Shown here: positions 42,124 through 49,788 of the stretch, piece after piece | How positions within the stretch are numbered: the stretch's first letter is position 1 | Layout: each line of letters starts with the position of its first letter | From: WHSW01 sp963821025 | GTDB taxonomy: Bacteria > Actinomycetota > Thermoleophilia > Solirubrobacterales > 70-9 | DNA length: 64,000 nucleotides | Reading direction: 5' to 3' | Assembly: GCA_963821025.1 (NCBI GenBank) | Contig: CAWGCG010000005.1 | Span: 248,001-312,000 of the forward strand | Position numbers and translations under genes: made by a program | The notes under the pieces: model-generated | Told to the model about the DNA's origin: nothing | Database searches by the model: none | Seen by the model: the letters and a program-made list of their open reading frames with translations, nothing else

Positions 42124-42879
42124 ATGGCAGGCAGGCTCGAGGGCAAGGTCTGCGTGATCACCGGGGCCGCGAGCGGGATCGGCGCCGAGTCGGCGCGGAT
42201 CTTCGGCGAACAGGGGGCGCGCGTGGTCGGGGTCGACCTCAGCCCCGACTCGGTCGGCGAGCTCGCGATCGAAGCCGATGTGACCGACGAGGAGCAGGTC
42301 GGCGCCCTCTATCGGCGGGTGGCCGACGAGCTCGGGCACGTCGACGTGCTCTTCAACAACGCCGGGATCAATCCCAGCGACGACACCTCGGTCGTCGAGG
42401 AGCCACTCGAGGCCTGGGAGCGCGTGCAGGAGGTCAACGTGCGCTCGGTGTTCCTGTGCTGCAAGTACGGGATCCCGCAGCTGCTCGCGAGCGGCGGAGG
42501 CTCGGTGATCAACACCGCCTCGTTCGTCGCGGTGATGGGGGCCGCGGTCTCCCAGCTCTCCTACACGGCCTCGAAGGGCGCGGTGTTGGCGATGTCGCGC
42601 GAGATGGGGGTCGAGTTCGCCCGCCGCGGCGTGCGCGTCAACGCGCTCTGCCCGGGCCCGGTGAACACGCCGCTGCTGCAGGAGCTGTTCGCCTCCGACC
42701 CGGCAAAGGCCGCGCGCCGGCTCGTGCACCTGCCGATGGGACGGTTTGCAGAGGCCGAGGAGATCGCCCAGGCGGCCGTCTTTCTCGCCTCCGACGAGTC
42801 CTCCTACATCACCGCATCGACCTTTCTCGTCGACGGCGGGCTGACCAGCGCCTACCTGACCCCCGAGATCGGGGAGTAG
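42124..42879 (+). CDS. Short-chain dehydrogenase/reductase
   Basis: The start is ATG 42124, 4 bp after the ALDH stop. 251 aa classical SDR. NAD-binding VCVITGAASGIGAESARIF, NNAG at about 75-78, catalytic Ser in NTASFVAVMG, Tyr-x-x-x-Lys in YTASKGAV and PGPVNTPLL. C-terminal SYITASTFLVDGG. It may oxidise the alcohol of an amino-alcohol derivative before the aldehyde dehydrogenase acts. Last gene of the coupled group that starts at 38693. Confidence 0.93.
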   Translation: MAGRLEGKVCVITGAASGIGAESARIFGEQGARVVGVDLSPDSVGELAIEADVTDEEQVGALYRRVADELGHVDVLFNNAGINPSDDTSVVEEPLEAWERVQEVNVRSVFLCCKYGIPQLLASGGGSVINTASFVAVMGAAVSQLSYTASKGAVLAMSREMGVEFARRGVRVNALCPGPVNTPLLQELFASDPAKAARRLVHLPMGRFAEAEEIAQAAVFLASDESSYITASTFLVDGGLTSAYLTPEIGE

Positions 42880-42891
42880 CCTCAAACCAAG

Positions 42892-42911
42892 CTCTTACCT
42901 GCGCGAAAGAG
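42892..42911. promoter_or_regulatory. Inverted repeat upstream of the response regulator gene
   Basis: CTCTT (42892-42896) and AAGAG (42907-42911), spaced by ten bases, lie 11 bp before the start codon. The CTCTTACC part recurs at 47273 before the peptide-binding-protein gene and, as ACTTACC, at the end of the kinase gene. It could be an autoregulatory site for the OmpR-type regulator. Confidence 0.4.
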
Positions 42912-42922
42912 AATTGGGGCGG

Positions 42923-43627
42923 ATGTTCGGGACGGGAGCAGAGGCTGGACGGCCGCAGGTGCTGGTCGTCGACGACGAACCGCCGATGCGGACGGCGCTC
43001 ACCCGGGCCTTGGAGATGGGCGGGTTCGAGGTGGCGCTTGCCTCGGACGGCGAGGACGGGCTCAGCCGAGTCGACGATCTCGACCCCGACCTCGTCCTTC
43101 TCGACCTGATGATGCCGCGGCTCGACGGGCTCGACGTCTGCCGGACGATGCGCGAGCGCGGCGACCGCACCCCGGTGTTGATGCTGACCGCCCGCGATGC
43201 GGTTGCCGATCGCGTCGAGGGCCTCGAGGCCGGGGCCGACGACTATCTGGTGAAGCCTTTCGCGCTCGAGGAGCTGCTGGCCCGGATCCGGGCGCTGCTG
43301 CGGCGAACCGGGAGCCCCGAGGGCGATGAGCCGCTCGCCTTCGCCGATTTGGCCATGGACCGGGTCGGATATCGAGTGCGCCGGGGCGACCGCCTGCTCG
43401 AGCTCACCCGGACCGAGTACCAGCTGCTCGAGCTGTTCCTGAAGAATCCCCGACGCGTGCTCACGCGCGAGGTGATCTTCGATCGTGTCTGGGGCTATGA
43501 CTTCGGACCGCGCTCGAAGGCGCTCGAGGTCTACGTCGGCTACCTGCGGCGCAAGACCGAGGCCGGTGGTCAGCCGCGCCTGATCCACACCGTGCGCGGG
43601 TTCGGATACGTGCTCCGCGAACGATGA
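42923..43627 (+). CDS. OmpR-family response regulator
   Basis: 234 aa from ATG 42923 (a TTG three codons upstream is possible). The receiver domain has VLVVDDEPPMR and the phospho-acceptor Asp 61 in LVLLDLMMPRLDG, Thr in MLTARDA and Lys in YLVKPFALEELLARI. The winged-helix domain has LTRTEYQLLELFLKNPRRVLTR and VWGYDFGPRSKALEVYVGYLRRK, then HTVRGFGYVLR. Similar in layout to MprA/TcrA-type regulators. Its ATGA overlap with the histidine kinase shows they are a pair. Confidence 0.96.
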   Translation: MFGTGAEAGRPQVLVVDDEPPMRTALTRALEMGGFEVALASDGEDGLSRVDDLDPDLVLLDLMMPRLDGLDVCRTMRERGDRTPVLMLTARDAVADRVEGLEAGADDYLVKPFALEELLARIRALLRRTGSPEGDEPLAFADLAMDRVGYRVRRGDRLLELTRTEYQLLELFLKNPRRVLTREVIFDRVWGYDFGPRSKALEVYVGYLRRKTEAGGQPRLIHTVRGFGYVLRER

Positions 43628-45090
43628 GCTTTCGCCGGCGTGTGGTCATCTTCTCGGCGGCCGCGGTGACGATCGCGATCGTGATCGCATCGGTGGTCAT
43701 CTACCTGCTGGTCCGCGCCGAGCTGCGCAACCGCATCGACGAGGACCTGGTCCATGACGCGACCGTCACCTTCGACCTGCCGATCCTCCGCCGCGGGGCG
43801 CTGCCGCCGCTGGAGATAGGCGGCGCCGCCTCAGGCCCCGGCGGCCAGCAGCCCCAGTCCGGCGACCGCGACGAGGGATCGAGCGGCGGCCCGGACCGCG
43901 AGCGGCTGATCTTGCCGACCGGCCCGCTCGGGGGCGCCTCGGTCTACGCGCAGCTGGTCGAGGCCGACGGCACCGTGATCTCGCCCTCTCCGGGAGAGGC
44001 CCGGATCCCCGAGACTGCCGAGGCGCTGGCGGTCGCCGCGGGCGAGCGCGAGCCGTACTTTCGTGACGCCGATCTCGGCGGCGCCGACGTGCGCATCTAC
44101 ACCGCCCCGGTCGAGGGCGGTGGTGCGATCGAGGTCGCGCGCTCGCTCGACGAGGTCGAGCACGCACTCGGCCGCTTGGGGCTGATCCTCGCGGCCGTCA
44201 GCTTGGGAGGGGTGGCGCTCGGCGCCGGCCTCGGGACGCTTGTCTCGCGCGCTGCCCTCGCCCCCGTCGCCCGCCTCAGCAGGGCCGCTCGGGAGGTCGC
44301 CGAGACGCGTGACCTGAGCCGACGCATAGACCCGCGCGGCGGCAGCGAGCTCGGCGCGCTCGCCCGCAGCTTCAACACGATGCTGAAAGCGCTCGAGGGC
44401 TCGCTCGACTCCCAGCGCCAGCTCGTCGCCGATGCCTCGCATGAGCTGCGCACCCCGCTGGCGAGCCTGCGGACCAATATCGAGGTGCTCGCTCATGCCG
44501 AGCGAATGGGCAACGAAGCGCGCGAGCGTCTGCTCGCCGACGTGATCGCCCAGCTCGACGAGCTCACGGTGCTGGTCGGCGACCTCGTCGATCTCGCCCG
44601 CGATGCCGAGCTCGAGCGCGAGCCGGCGACCGAGCTGCGCCTCGACCTCCTGGTCGCGGAGACGGTCGAGCTGGCGCGCACGCGCGACCCGCTGGTCCGG
44701 ATCGCGCTCGACACCGAGCCTTGCGCCGTGCGCGGCGTCGCTCAGAGCCTCGAGCGCGCCGTTTCCAACCTGCTCGACAACGCGATCAAGTGGAGTCCCC
44801 CCGGAGCCGAGGTCGAGGTGGCGGTCGCCGCCGACGGCGAGGTGCGCGTCCGCGATCATGGGCCCGGGATCGACCCGGAGGACGCAGACCGGGTCTTCGA
44901 CCGCTTCTACCGCGCCCCCTCATCGCGTGGACTGCCCGGATCCGGGCTCGGCCTGGCGATCGTCCGCCGGGTCGCCGAGAGCCACGGCGGCACGGTCGAG
45001 GCCCTCGCAGCCCCGGGGGGCGGCGCACTGCTGCGGCTGAGCCTGCCGCCCGTCGCCGAGCCCGCGGTCGAATACTTACCTAGTTCGTAA
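43624..45090 (+). CDS. Sensor histidine kinase
   Basis: 488 aa. Two transmembrane helices (about 8-29 and 180-203) flank a periplasmic sensor with a Gly/Gln/Ser-rich insert (SGPGGQQPQSGDRDEGSSGG). HAMP region at 204-258, then the H-box DASHELRTPLASLRTNIEVL (His 273), N-box NLLDNAIKWSPPG, G1 DHGPGIDPEDADRVF and G2 GSGLGLAIVRRVAESHGG. Pairs with the upstream regulator. The stop TAA lies inside the first copy of a 22-bp repeat. The signal sensed is unknown. Confidence 0.95.
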   Translation: MSFRRRVVIFSAAAVTIAIVIASVVIYLLVRAELRNRIDEDLVHDATVTFDLPILRRGALPPLEIGGAASGPGGQQPQSGDRDEGSSGGPDRERLILPTGPLGGASVYAQLVEADGTVISPSPGEARIPETAEALAVAAGEREPYFRDADLGGADVRIYTAPVEGGGAIEVARSLDEVEHALGRLGLILAAVSLGGVALGAGLGTLVSRAALAPVARLSRAAREVAETRDLSRRIDPRGGSELGALARSFNTMLKALEGSLDSQRQLVADASHELRTPLASLRTNIEVLAHAERMGNEARERLLADVIAQLDELTVLVGDLVDLARDAELEREPATELRLDLLVAETVELARTRDPLVRIALDTEPCAVRGVAQSLERAVSNLLDNAIKWSPPGAEVEVAVAADGEVRVRDHGPGIDPEDADRVFDRFYRAPSSRGLPGSGLGLAIVRRVAESHGGTVEALAAPGGGALLRLSLPPVAEPAVEYLPSS

Positions 45091-45091
45091 G
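45070..45091. repeat. Left copy of 22-bp imperfect direct repeat
   Basis: Begins GAA, then CTTACC-T-AGTTC-G-TAAG. It matches the copy at 47270 in 18 of 22 bases, exactly 2,200 bp away. Within it CTTAC (45075-45079) and GTAAG (45087-45091) form an inverted repeat. It includes the kinase stop codon. Confidence 0.7.
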
Positions 45092-45473
45092 TACCCCGTG
45101 CGCACAGCCAGCAGCAACAGAGCTAGAACACAACGCCGATGCCTTCCTTCCAATGCCGAGCCCAGTAGTCCATGCAGTACAGGGTAATCCCACCTCCCTA
45201 ACTATCCATACCCATCCCATCCCCTCTCTCGCGCGACGGTCGGCGCGGCTGCATAGAAGCGGCTAGAACCGATCAACCCGAAGCCCTGGCGAAACCCCGT
45301 CAGGGCTTCGGCCATTTCGGAGTCATTGTGTGCTGCGTTGGCCTCGCCGGTCATGCAATACCACTCCGGCCGATCCCGCCGAGGAATCCTGGAAGCTTGC
45401 GCCGCTCTTAACCACGCTCCCATGATCACTATCAACACCCGTTCAAGCTCGCAGAGCACGTTGCTCCCCGGCG
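45091..45473. other. 380-bp stretch without a convincing gene
   Basis: No plausible coding frame. Holds a pyrimidine-rich tract (45190-45232, CCCACCTCC and CATCCCATCCCCTC blocks) and one clear hairpin at 45280-45309. The base composition is less GC-rich and less codon-structured than its surroundings, in keeping with the rest of the 45.1-47.3 kb segment. Confidence 0.5.
45280..45309. terminator. Nine-base-pair hairpin, possible bidirectional terminator
   Basis: GAAGCCCTG (45280-45288) and CAGGGCTTC (45301-45309) are perfect complements with a 12-base loop. ATTTC follows on the plus strand. It lies between the end of the two-component operon and the end of the converging MBL-like gene, where a terminator is expected. 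No long U-tract. Confidence 0.5.
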
Positions 45474-46103
45474 TCAGCCCTCCCATGGCTCCCGGTCGAG
45501 AGCCGCCTCGAAATCCGAGCGTTCGTGGATCGGCTCTCCATGCGAGACGAGCACGTGCTCGAACGGCAACTGCAGCAACTCGCGGAACGCGGGCAGGACC
45601 CGGCTCTCGTAGGCGCTCGGGCGTGCCCAGATGCGAAGCTCGCCCTCCGGAGCGGTCATGCCATCGGCGAAGATCAACGCTCGGTGGTCTGGGAGGTAGA
45701 GCGGTGTCTCTTGGGCGAGACGGCCGTCGTAGACAGCGCGGAGGCCACCGGGCAGCTCGTCATCCACTCGCAAGGTCTCCAGCTCGACGCGCGGCAAGTC
45801 ATTCGGCCAGAACAGGGACGGTCCGAAACCGCGGGCCCCATACCAGCGGACGAAGAGCTCGACATCGCGAAGATGGTCGGGCTTCAACACGGCGGCTACG
45901 TCAGGCTGCAGCGCCTCGATGCGATCCCATACCTCGGTAGCTGACGGCGGCGGCGCCAGGGGATCAAGCACTAAGGAGACGCCCCGGGAGCGAACCGCGA
46001 ACGAGGAGACCATGGGATCCCAACCCTCCCCCTCCTGCCAACCCGGATGGGACTGTCGCCATAGCCAGAGGTCGGGAGCCACATCCTGGATCTCTACGGC
46101 CAT
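45474..46103 (-). CDS. Degenerate metallo-beta-lactamase-fold protein
   Basis: 209 aa. VSSFAVRSRGVSLVLDPLAPP, then AAVLKPDHLRDVELFVRWYG, LYLPDHRALIFADGMTAPEGELRIW and FEHVLVSHGEPIHERSDFEAAL. The order (metal loop near 90, a D-loop FADGM and a final SHGEP) follows the MBL fold. The HxHxDH metal motif is reduced to PDHLRDVE, so the zinc site is at least partly lost. It may have become a binding protein or use one metal. It lies within the repeat-bounded segment. Function unknown. Confidence 0.65.
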   Translation of the reverse strand: MAVEIQDVAPDLWLWRQSHPGWQEGEGWDPMVSSFAVRSRGVSLVLDPLAPPPSATEVWDRIEALQPDVAAVLKPDHLRDVELFVRWYGARGFGPSLFWPNDLPRVELETLRVDDELPGGLRAVYDGRLAQETPLYLPDHRALIFADGMTAPEGELRIWARPSAYESRVLPAFRELLQLPFEHVLVSHGEPIHERSDFEAALDREPWEG

Positions 46104-46249
46104 GACCTGAACATAGCCAGCCGTTGCTCTTGGTCTGCTACTTCAGGTGCCCGCGGGATCGGTAGCGCGGACCTTGAACTTTGCTTGCCCACGTCTCGGC
46201 GACGCCAAGGCGGGTTGACCATCCAACAGCTAACCCTGAGGAGGGCCAA

Positions 46250-46434
46250 ATGGCTGATCCAGTTCCAACCGGAAGCGACGTATCTGCCGGCACCTACCGA
46301 TGCACCAGCTGCGGGCAGGAGGTAAGCCTGCAGTCTGAGAAGTCCCTACCGCCTGTCCGAAGTGCGGCGGTGTCTCCTTCGACGCCGTGAGCGGCGGAGA
46401 CAGCGTGCAGGATCCCTATCCCGACCGTACGTAG
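46250..46434 (+). pseudogene. Small zinc-ribbon protein with a one-base frameshift
   Basis: From ATG 46250 behind GAGGAGG: MADPVPTGSDVSAGTYRCTSCGQEV, then SLQSEKSLPP in frame 1. A one-base loss at 46352-46354 moves the coding to the frame giving CPKCGGVSFDAVSGGDSVQDPYPDRT and a TAG at 46432. Restored, the protein has two CxxC knuckles (CTSC and CPKC), a rubredoxin-like zinc ribbon of about 61 residues. Either a broken gene or a sequence error. The uncorrected frame stops at 46390. Confidence 0.8.
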
Positions 46435-46443
46435 GAGGACGAG

Positions 46444-46609
46444 ATGACCGGACCGAATATCCCTGACGAGCCTGAGACCGAGGAAGAGCCACCTCAGCCC
46501 GGCATGCCCGAGGCTCCGGTGAGCGACCCCGAGCCCAGGCGAGGACGAGAGCCCAGACGAGGACGAGAGCCCAGACGAGGACGACACCACAAACAACGAC
46601 GAGGACTAG
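46444..46609 (+). pseudogene. Small acidic protein with repeat tail, apparent frameshift
   Basis: ATG 46444 behind AGGAGG begins MTGPNIPDEPETEEEPPQPG, then MPEAPVSDP. In the annotated frame it would turn into a basic PRRGRE repeat and run to 46749. Removing one C from CCCC at 46527-46530 instead gives an acidic tail of SPxEDE repeats ending DDTTNNDED and a TAG at 46607. That continues the acidic character and gives a normal stop. Probably an intrinsically disordered protein of about 55 residues, broken or mis-sequenced. Function unknown. Confidence 0.55.
46531..46584. repeat. Three tandem copies of an 18-bp repeat
   Basis: GAGCCCAGACGAGGACGA repeated three times (46531, 46549, 46567), the first with one G for A change. 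Read in the intended frame it encodes SPDEDE repeats; in the other frame PRRGRE. Confidence 0.9.
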
Positions 46610-46737
46610 CCCGCCACCAAGCATTCTCGGGAACAAGGGTCCCGCCAGTCTGGACCCAGAGTCTCCACAGCAACGCCGCCGCAAAGTCCGCACCTAGCAG
46701 CGATTGCGCCGCAGCCCATAGACGGAGCGACTGCCTT

Positions 46738-47139
46738 TCAGGAGCCTAGGGTTCCGAGCGCGCTTGCCGCAAGCGCCGTGTCCGTAAGCGCCTGCACTTC
46801 AGTCACCTTGCCATCGCTAAATCGCCAGACGTGCACCCAAGGCAGCTTCACCTGGGTCCCTGTGTCTTTGCCGGTGGCCTCGGCGTGGCTGAGCACGACC
46901 ACCGTGTCCCCGCTTTCGATGAACTCATCGGGCGTGATGCTGAATGACTCCCAATAGTTGGCGAGCTCGGCGAGCAGTCTCTTCACTTCGTCTTTGCCCT
47001 CGGTCACGCCGTTGTTGGGAATCTGCGGTGCTTCAGGGTTCTCCCAGCGAATGTCGTCGGCAATGTTTGCGGTCGCGCCGTCCAGGTCGCCACGTTCGAA
47101 GGCCTCGTAACCTTCCTTGAGGGTGTTGGTGTTGGACAT
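46738..47139 (-). CDS. SnoaL/NTF2-like protein
   Basis: 133 aa from ATG with GAGGAG eight bases upstream. EGYEAFERGDLDGATANIADDIRWENPEAPQIPNNGVTEGKDEVKRLLAELANYWESFSITPDEFIESGDTVVVL is the standard alpha+beta cone, ending WRFSDGKVTEVQAL. NTF2-like proteins of this size bind small hydrophobic ligands or act as isomerases or hydrolases; no catalytic residues can be assigned. Lies inside the repeat-bounded 2.2-kb segment. Convergent with the small acidic gene. Confidence 0.85.
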   Translation of the reverse strand: MSNTNTLKEGYEAFERGDLDGATANIADDIRWENPEAPQIPNNGVTEGKDEVKRLLAELANYWESFSITPDEFIESGDTVVVLSHAEATGKDTGTQVKLPWVHVWRFSDGKVTEVQALTDTALAASALGTLGS

Positions 47140-47269
47140 CTGATCATCTCCTCTAGCTCGTCATTCCGCGCAGCGCCAACCTACTTTTGCGCGGTCGTCG
47201 GCGCAAGGAGCCCCCGACACCCCCCGTAGCCGGGCGAACTGTTAGCGCGGCTCTGAGCTCGCCAACCCC

Positions 47270-47291
47270 GAACTCTTACCCAGTTCATAAG
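47270..47291. repeat. Right copy of 22-bp imperfect direct repeat
   Basis: GAAC then T-CTTACC-C-AGTTC-A-TAAG, matching 18 of 22 positions of the copy at 45070. It lies 44 bp upstream of the peptide-binding-protein start, so it may also be part of that promoter. Confidence 0.7.
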
Positions 47292-47334
47292 CGTCTCTGA
47301 CCAGAGTCTCACCTGAGCGTGGGTTGATGGCCTC

Positions 47335-49017
47335 ATGCGAGGGAGGCACGCATGCGCGACGGCGGTAATCGGCGCTGTCGCTGCGATCGTGGCCGGCGGC
47401 TGCGGCAGCGACGACGAGGAGTCAAGCGACAGCGGCGCGGCGGCCTCCGGCGGCGAGATCACGATCTCGCAGACCTCGCAGCCCGACTACCTCGACCCGG
47501 CCTTGACCTACACCGTCAACGGGGTCGAGCCCGGCTGGCTCGTCTACACGCCGCTGCTCACCTACCGGCGCGCCGAGGGGGTCGAGGGCGCCGAGCTGAT
47601 CCCCGGCCTGGCCGAGGACCTGCCCGAGATCTCGGCCGACGGCAAGACCTACACCCTGCAGCTGCGCGACGGGCTCAAGTACTCCGACGGCACCGAGGTC
47701 AAGGCCTCAGACTTCGAGCACACGATCCAGCGGGTGCTCAACCTGGAGTCCGGCGGCGCCCCCTTCTATGAGGTGATCGAGGGCGCCGACAAGTACCTGA
47801 AGGCGGGCGACCCCGAGGCCGACATCTCGGGGATCGAGACCGACGACAAGACCGGCGAGATCACGATCACCCTGGTTGAGGCTGACTCCTCGTTCTCCAA
47901 CGTGCTGGCGATGTGGTTCGCCGGCCTCGTCCCCGGCGACACCGAGTTCAAGAACCTGACCGAGGAGCCGCCGCCGGGCGTCGGCCCCTACATGTACACC
48001 GAGTCGGTGCCCAACCGCGAGTTCGTGATGGAAAAGAACCCGGAGTTCGAGAAGCTCGGCATCCCCGACATCCCGCCGGGCAACATCGACAAGATCACCA
48101 CCGAGATCATCAAGTCGGCTCCCCAGCAGGCCCAGGACGTGCTCGACGGCGAGCTCGACTACATGCAGGACCCGCCCCCCTCGGACTACCTGCCGCGAGT
48201 CGAGGAGCAGGCGTCAGATCGCTATGAGGAGCACACGACCGCCTCCACCTACTACATGTTCATGAACGTGCGCGAGGCGCCGTTCGACGACCCCAAGGTC
48301 CGCGAGGCGGTCAACTACGGGATCGACAAGCCGGCGCTGGCGCGCCTGTTCGGCGGCCTGCTGGCCCCGGGCTGCTCGTTTTTGCCGCCGGGGATGCCGG
48401 GCTATGACGAGGCCTTCGACACCACCGAGTGCCCCTACGGCGACCCCTCACAGCCGCCCGACCTGACCAAGGCCCAGGACCTGATCAAGCAGGCCGGTGC
48501 CGAGGGCACCAAGGTCACCGTCTGGGGCAACAACGACGACCCGACCGACAAGGTGACCGAGGCCTATTCGGACATGCTGAACCAGATCGGGCTGGACGCG
48601 ACACCGAAGATCATCGACGGCGGCGTCTACTTCCAGACGGTCGGCAACCAGAAGACGGCGGCGCAGACCGGCTTTACCAACTGGTTCCAGGACTTCCCCC
48701 ATCCGCTGAACTTCTTTTTCCTCGTCGATGGGGACACGATCCAGCCGACCAACAACCAGAACTACGGCAACGTCGACGACCCGAAGATCAACGACGAGAT
48801 CGACCGGCTCAGCCTGGAGACCGACCTCGAGTCGGTCGCCGGCGACTGGGCCGAGCTCGACAGTTATCTGGTCGAGCCGCCGCAGAGCTACGTCGCCCCC
48901 TACGGGCACCGCAAGCTGGCGACGTTTTTGAGCGAGCGGATGGACTTCGAGAGCGCGATGTTCAATCCGGTCTACAACAACGACTACTCGAGTTGGTCCC
49001 TCAAGGAGGGCGAGTAA
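47335..49017 (+). CDS. Peptide-type ABC substrate-binding lipoprotein (SBP_bac_5)
   Basis: 560 aa. Lipoprotein signal ending VAGGC (Cys 23) and a Ser/Asp-rich linker. Then QPDYLDPALTYTVNGVEPGWLVYTPLLTY, ADGKTYTLQLRDGLKYSDGTEVKASDFEHTIQRVLN and VREAVNYGIDKPALARLFGG: the full DppA/OppA class. Binds oligopeptides or other solutes outside the membrane. No permease or ATPase genes are adjacent, so it serves a transporter encoded elsewhere. Its last 17 bp overlap the converging amidotransferase gene. Confidence 0.93.
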   Translation: MRGRHACATAVIGAVAAIVAGGCGSDDEESSDSGAAASGGEITISQTSQPDYLDPALTYTVNGVEPGWLVYTPLLTYRRAEGVEGAELIPGLAEDLPEISADGKTYTLQLRDGLKYSDGTEVKASDFEHTIQRVLNLESGGAPFYEVIEGADKYLKAGDPEADISGIETDDKTGEITITLVEADSSFSNVLAMWFAGLVPGDTEFKNLTEEPPPGVGPYMYTESVPNREFVMEKNPEFEKLGIPDIPPGNIDKITTEIIKSAPQQAQDVLDGELDYMQDPPPSDYLPRVEEQASDRYEEHTTASTYYMFMNVREAPFDDPKVREAVNYGIDKPALARLFGGLLAPGCSFLPPGMPGYDEAFDTTECPYGDPSQPPDLTKAQDLIKQAGAEGTKVTVWGNNDDPTDKVTEAYSDMLNQIGLDATPKIIDGGVYFQTVGNQKTAAQTGFTNWFQDFPHPLNFFFLVDGDTIQPTNNQNYGNVDDPKINDEIDRLSLETDLESVAGDWAELDSYLVEPPQSYVAPYGHRKLATFLSERMDFESAMFNPVYNNDYSSWSLKEGE

Positions 49018-49735
49018 GCGCAACAGCGCGCGGGCGCGCGGCGGCCTCGAGGAAGCGGGCGCAGAGCGCGCGGCCAAGCGCGTTCCAGGCCTCGATCCGC
49101 GGCTCGATCGCCGCATGCAGCTCCTGCGGATCGATCCCGATCCGGACCGCGTCGGGGTCCGCTCGGTAGTCATCGGCCCACCCATGGGCCTCGGCGGCGC
49201 TGACCTCGGCGTGAAACTGGATTCCCCAGGCGCGATCGCCGACCCGAAACGCCTGCGCGCAGACCGGGCTGCAGGCGAGGACGACCGCGTCGGCGGGCAC
49301 GCCGCATTCGTAGCTGTGCCACTCGAACGCCTGGAAGCTCGGCGCCAGCGGGCCGATCAACGGATCGCCGGTGCCCTCGTCGGTCACCGCGACCTCAAAC
49401 CAGCCGATCTCGGGCTCGCGGGCCGGGCGCGCGTCACCGCCGGCCGCCTCGGACAGCAGCTGGGCGCCGAGACAGACTCCGAGCAGCGGCGTTCCGGCGT
49501 CCAGCAGCTCGCCGAGCACCCGTTTCTCGGCGACCAGCCAGGGATGCTCGTGCTCGTGGTTGGTGTGCATCGAGCCTCCGAAGACCATCACGCCGTCGTA
49601 GCTGCGCGGGTCGCCGGGCGGCTCCTCGGCCTCGGCGATCGCCCATTCGTCGTGCCGCCCGCCGGCGGCGGTCACCGCCTCGGCGAAGACCCCGGCGCCC
49701 GCGTCACGCTGGTGGGTGATCGAGAGGATTCGCAT
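49001..49735 (-). CDS. Class I glutamine-amidotransferase-like protein
   Basis: 244 aa. MRILSITHQRDAGAGVFAEAV, FGGSMHTNHEHEHPWL, the nucleophile elbow in LLGVCLGAQLLSEAAGG (Cys 88) and the His-Glu in WGIQFHAEVS. The domain is standalone, as in GMP-synthase-like family members annotated as type 1 glutamine amidotransferase. A partner synthase is not near. It could hydrolyse gamma-glutamyl compounds, but there is no specific evidence for that. Confidence 0.87.
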   Translation of the reverse strand: MRILSITHQRDAGAGVFAEAVTAAGGRHDEWAIAEAEEPPGDPRSYDGVMVFGGSMHTNHEHEHPWLVAEKRVLGELLDAGTPLLGVCLGAQLLSEAAGGDARPAREPEIGWFEVAVTDEGTGDPLIGPLAPSFQAFEWHSYECGVPADAVVLACSPVCAQAFRVGDRAWGIQFHAEVSAAEAHGWADDYRADPDAVRIGIDPQELHAAIEPRIEAWNALGRALCARFLEAAARPRAVALTRPP

Positions 49736-49788
49736 CCGGGAAGTCTCTCACCGGCCGGTGGCTGGTCGCCGGTCGCTGGTCGCGGCCG

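Noticed and set aside
45091..45473. Possible tRNA or integration site in the low-GC gap
   Set aside because: No cloverleaf, no GTTCGANTC T-loop and no integrase nearby.
45202..45486. 94-codon minus-strand frame
   Set aside because: It runs through the 45280-45309 hairpin, overlaps the MBL-like gene end and has no protein character.
46531..46584. Short tandem repeat considered as a regulatory iteron set
   Set aside because: It fits a coding repeat (SPDEDE) in the corrected small gene and has no replication gene nearby.
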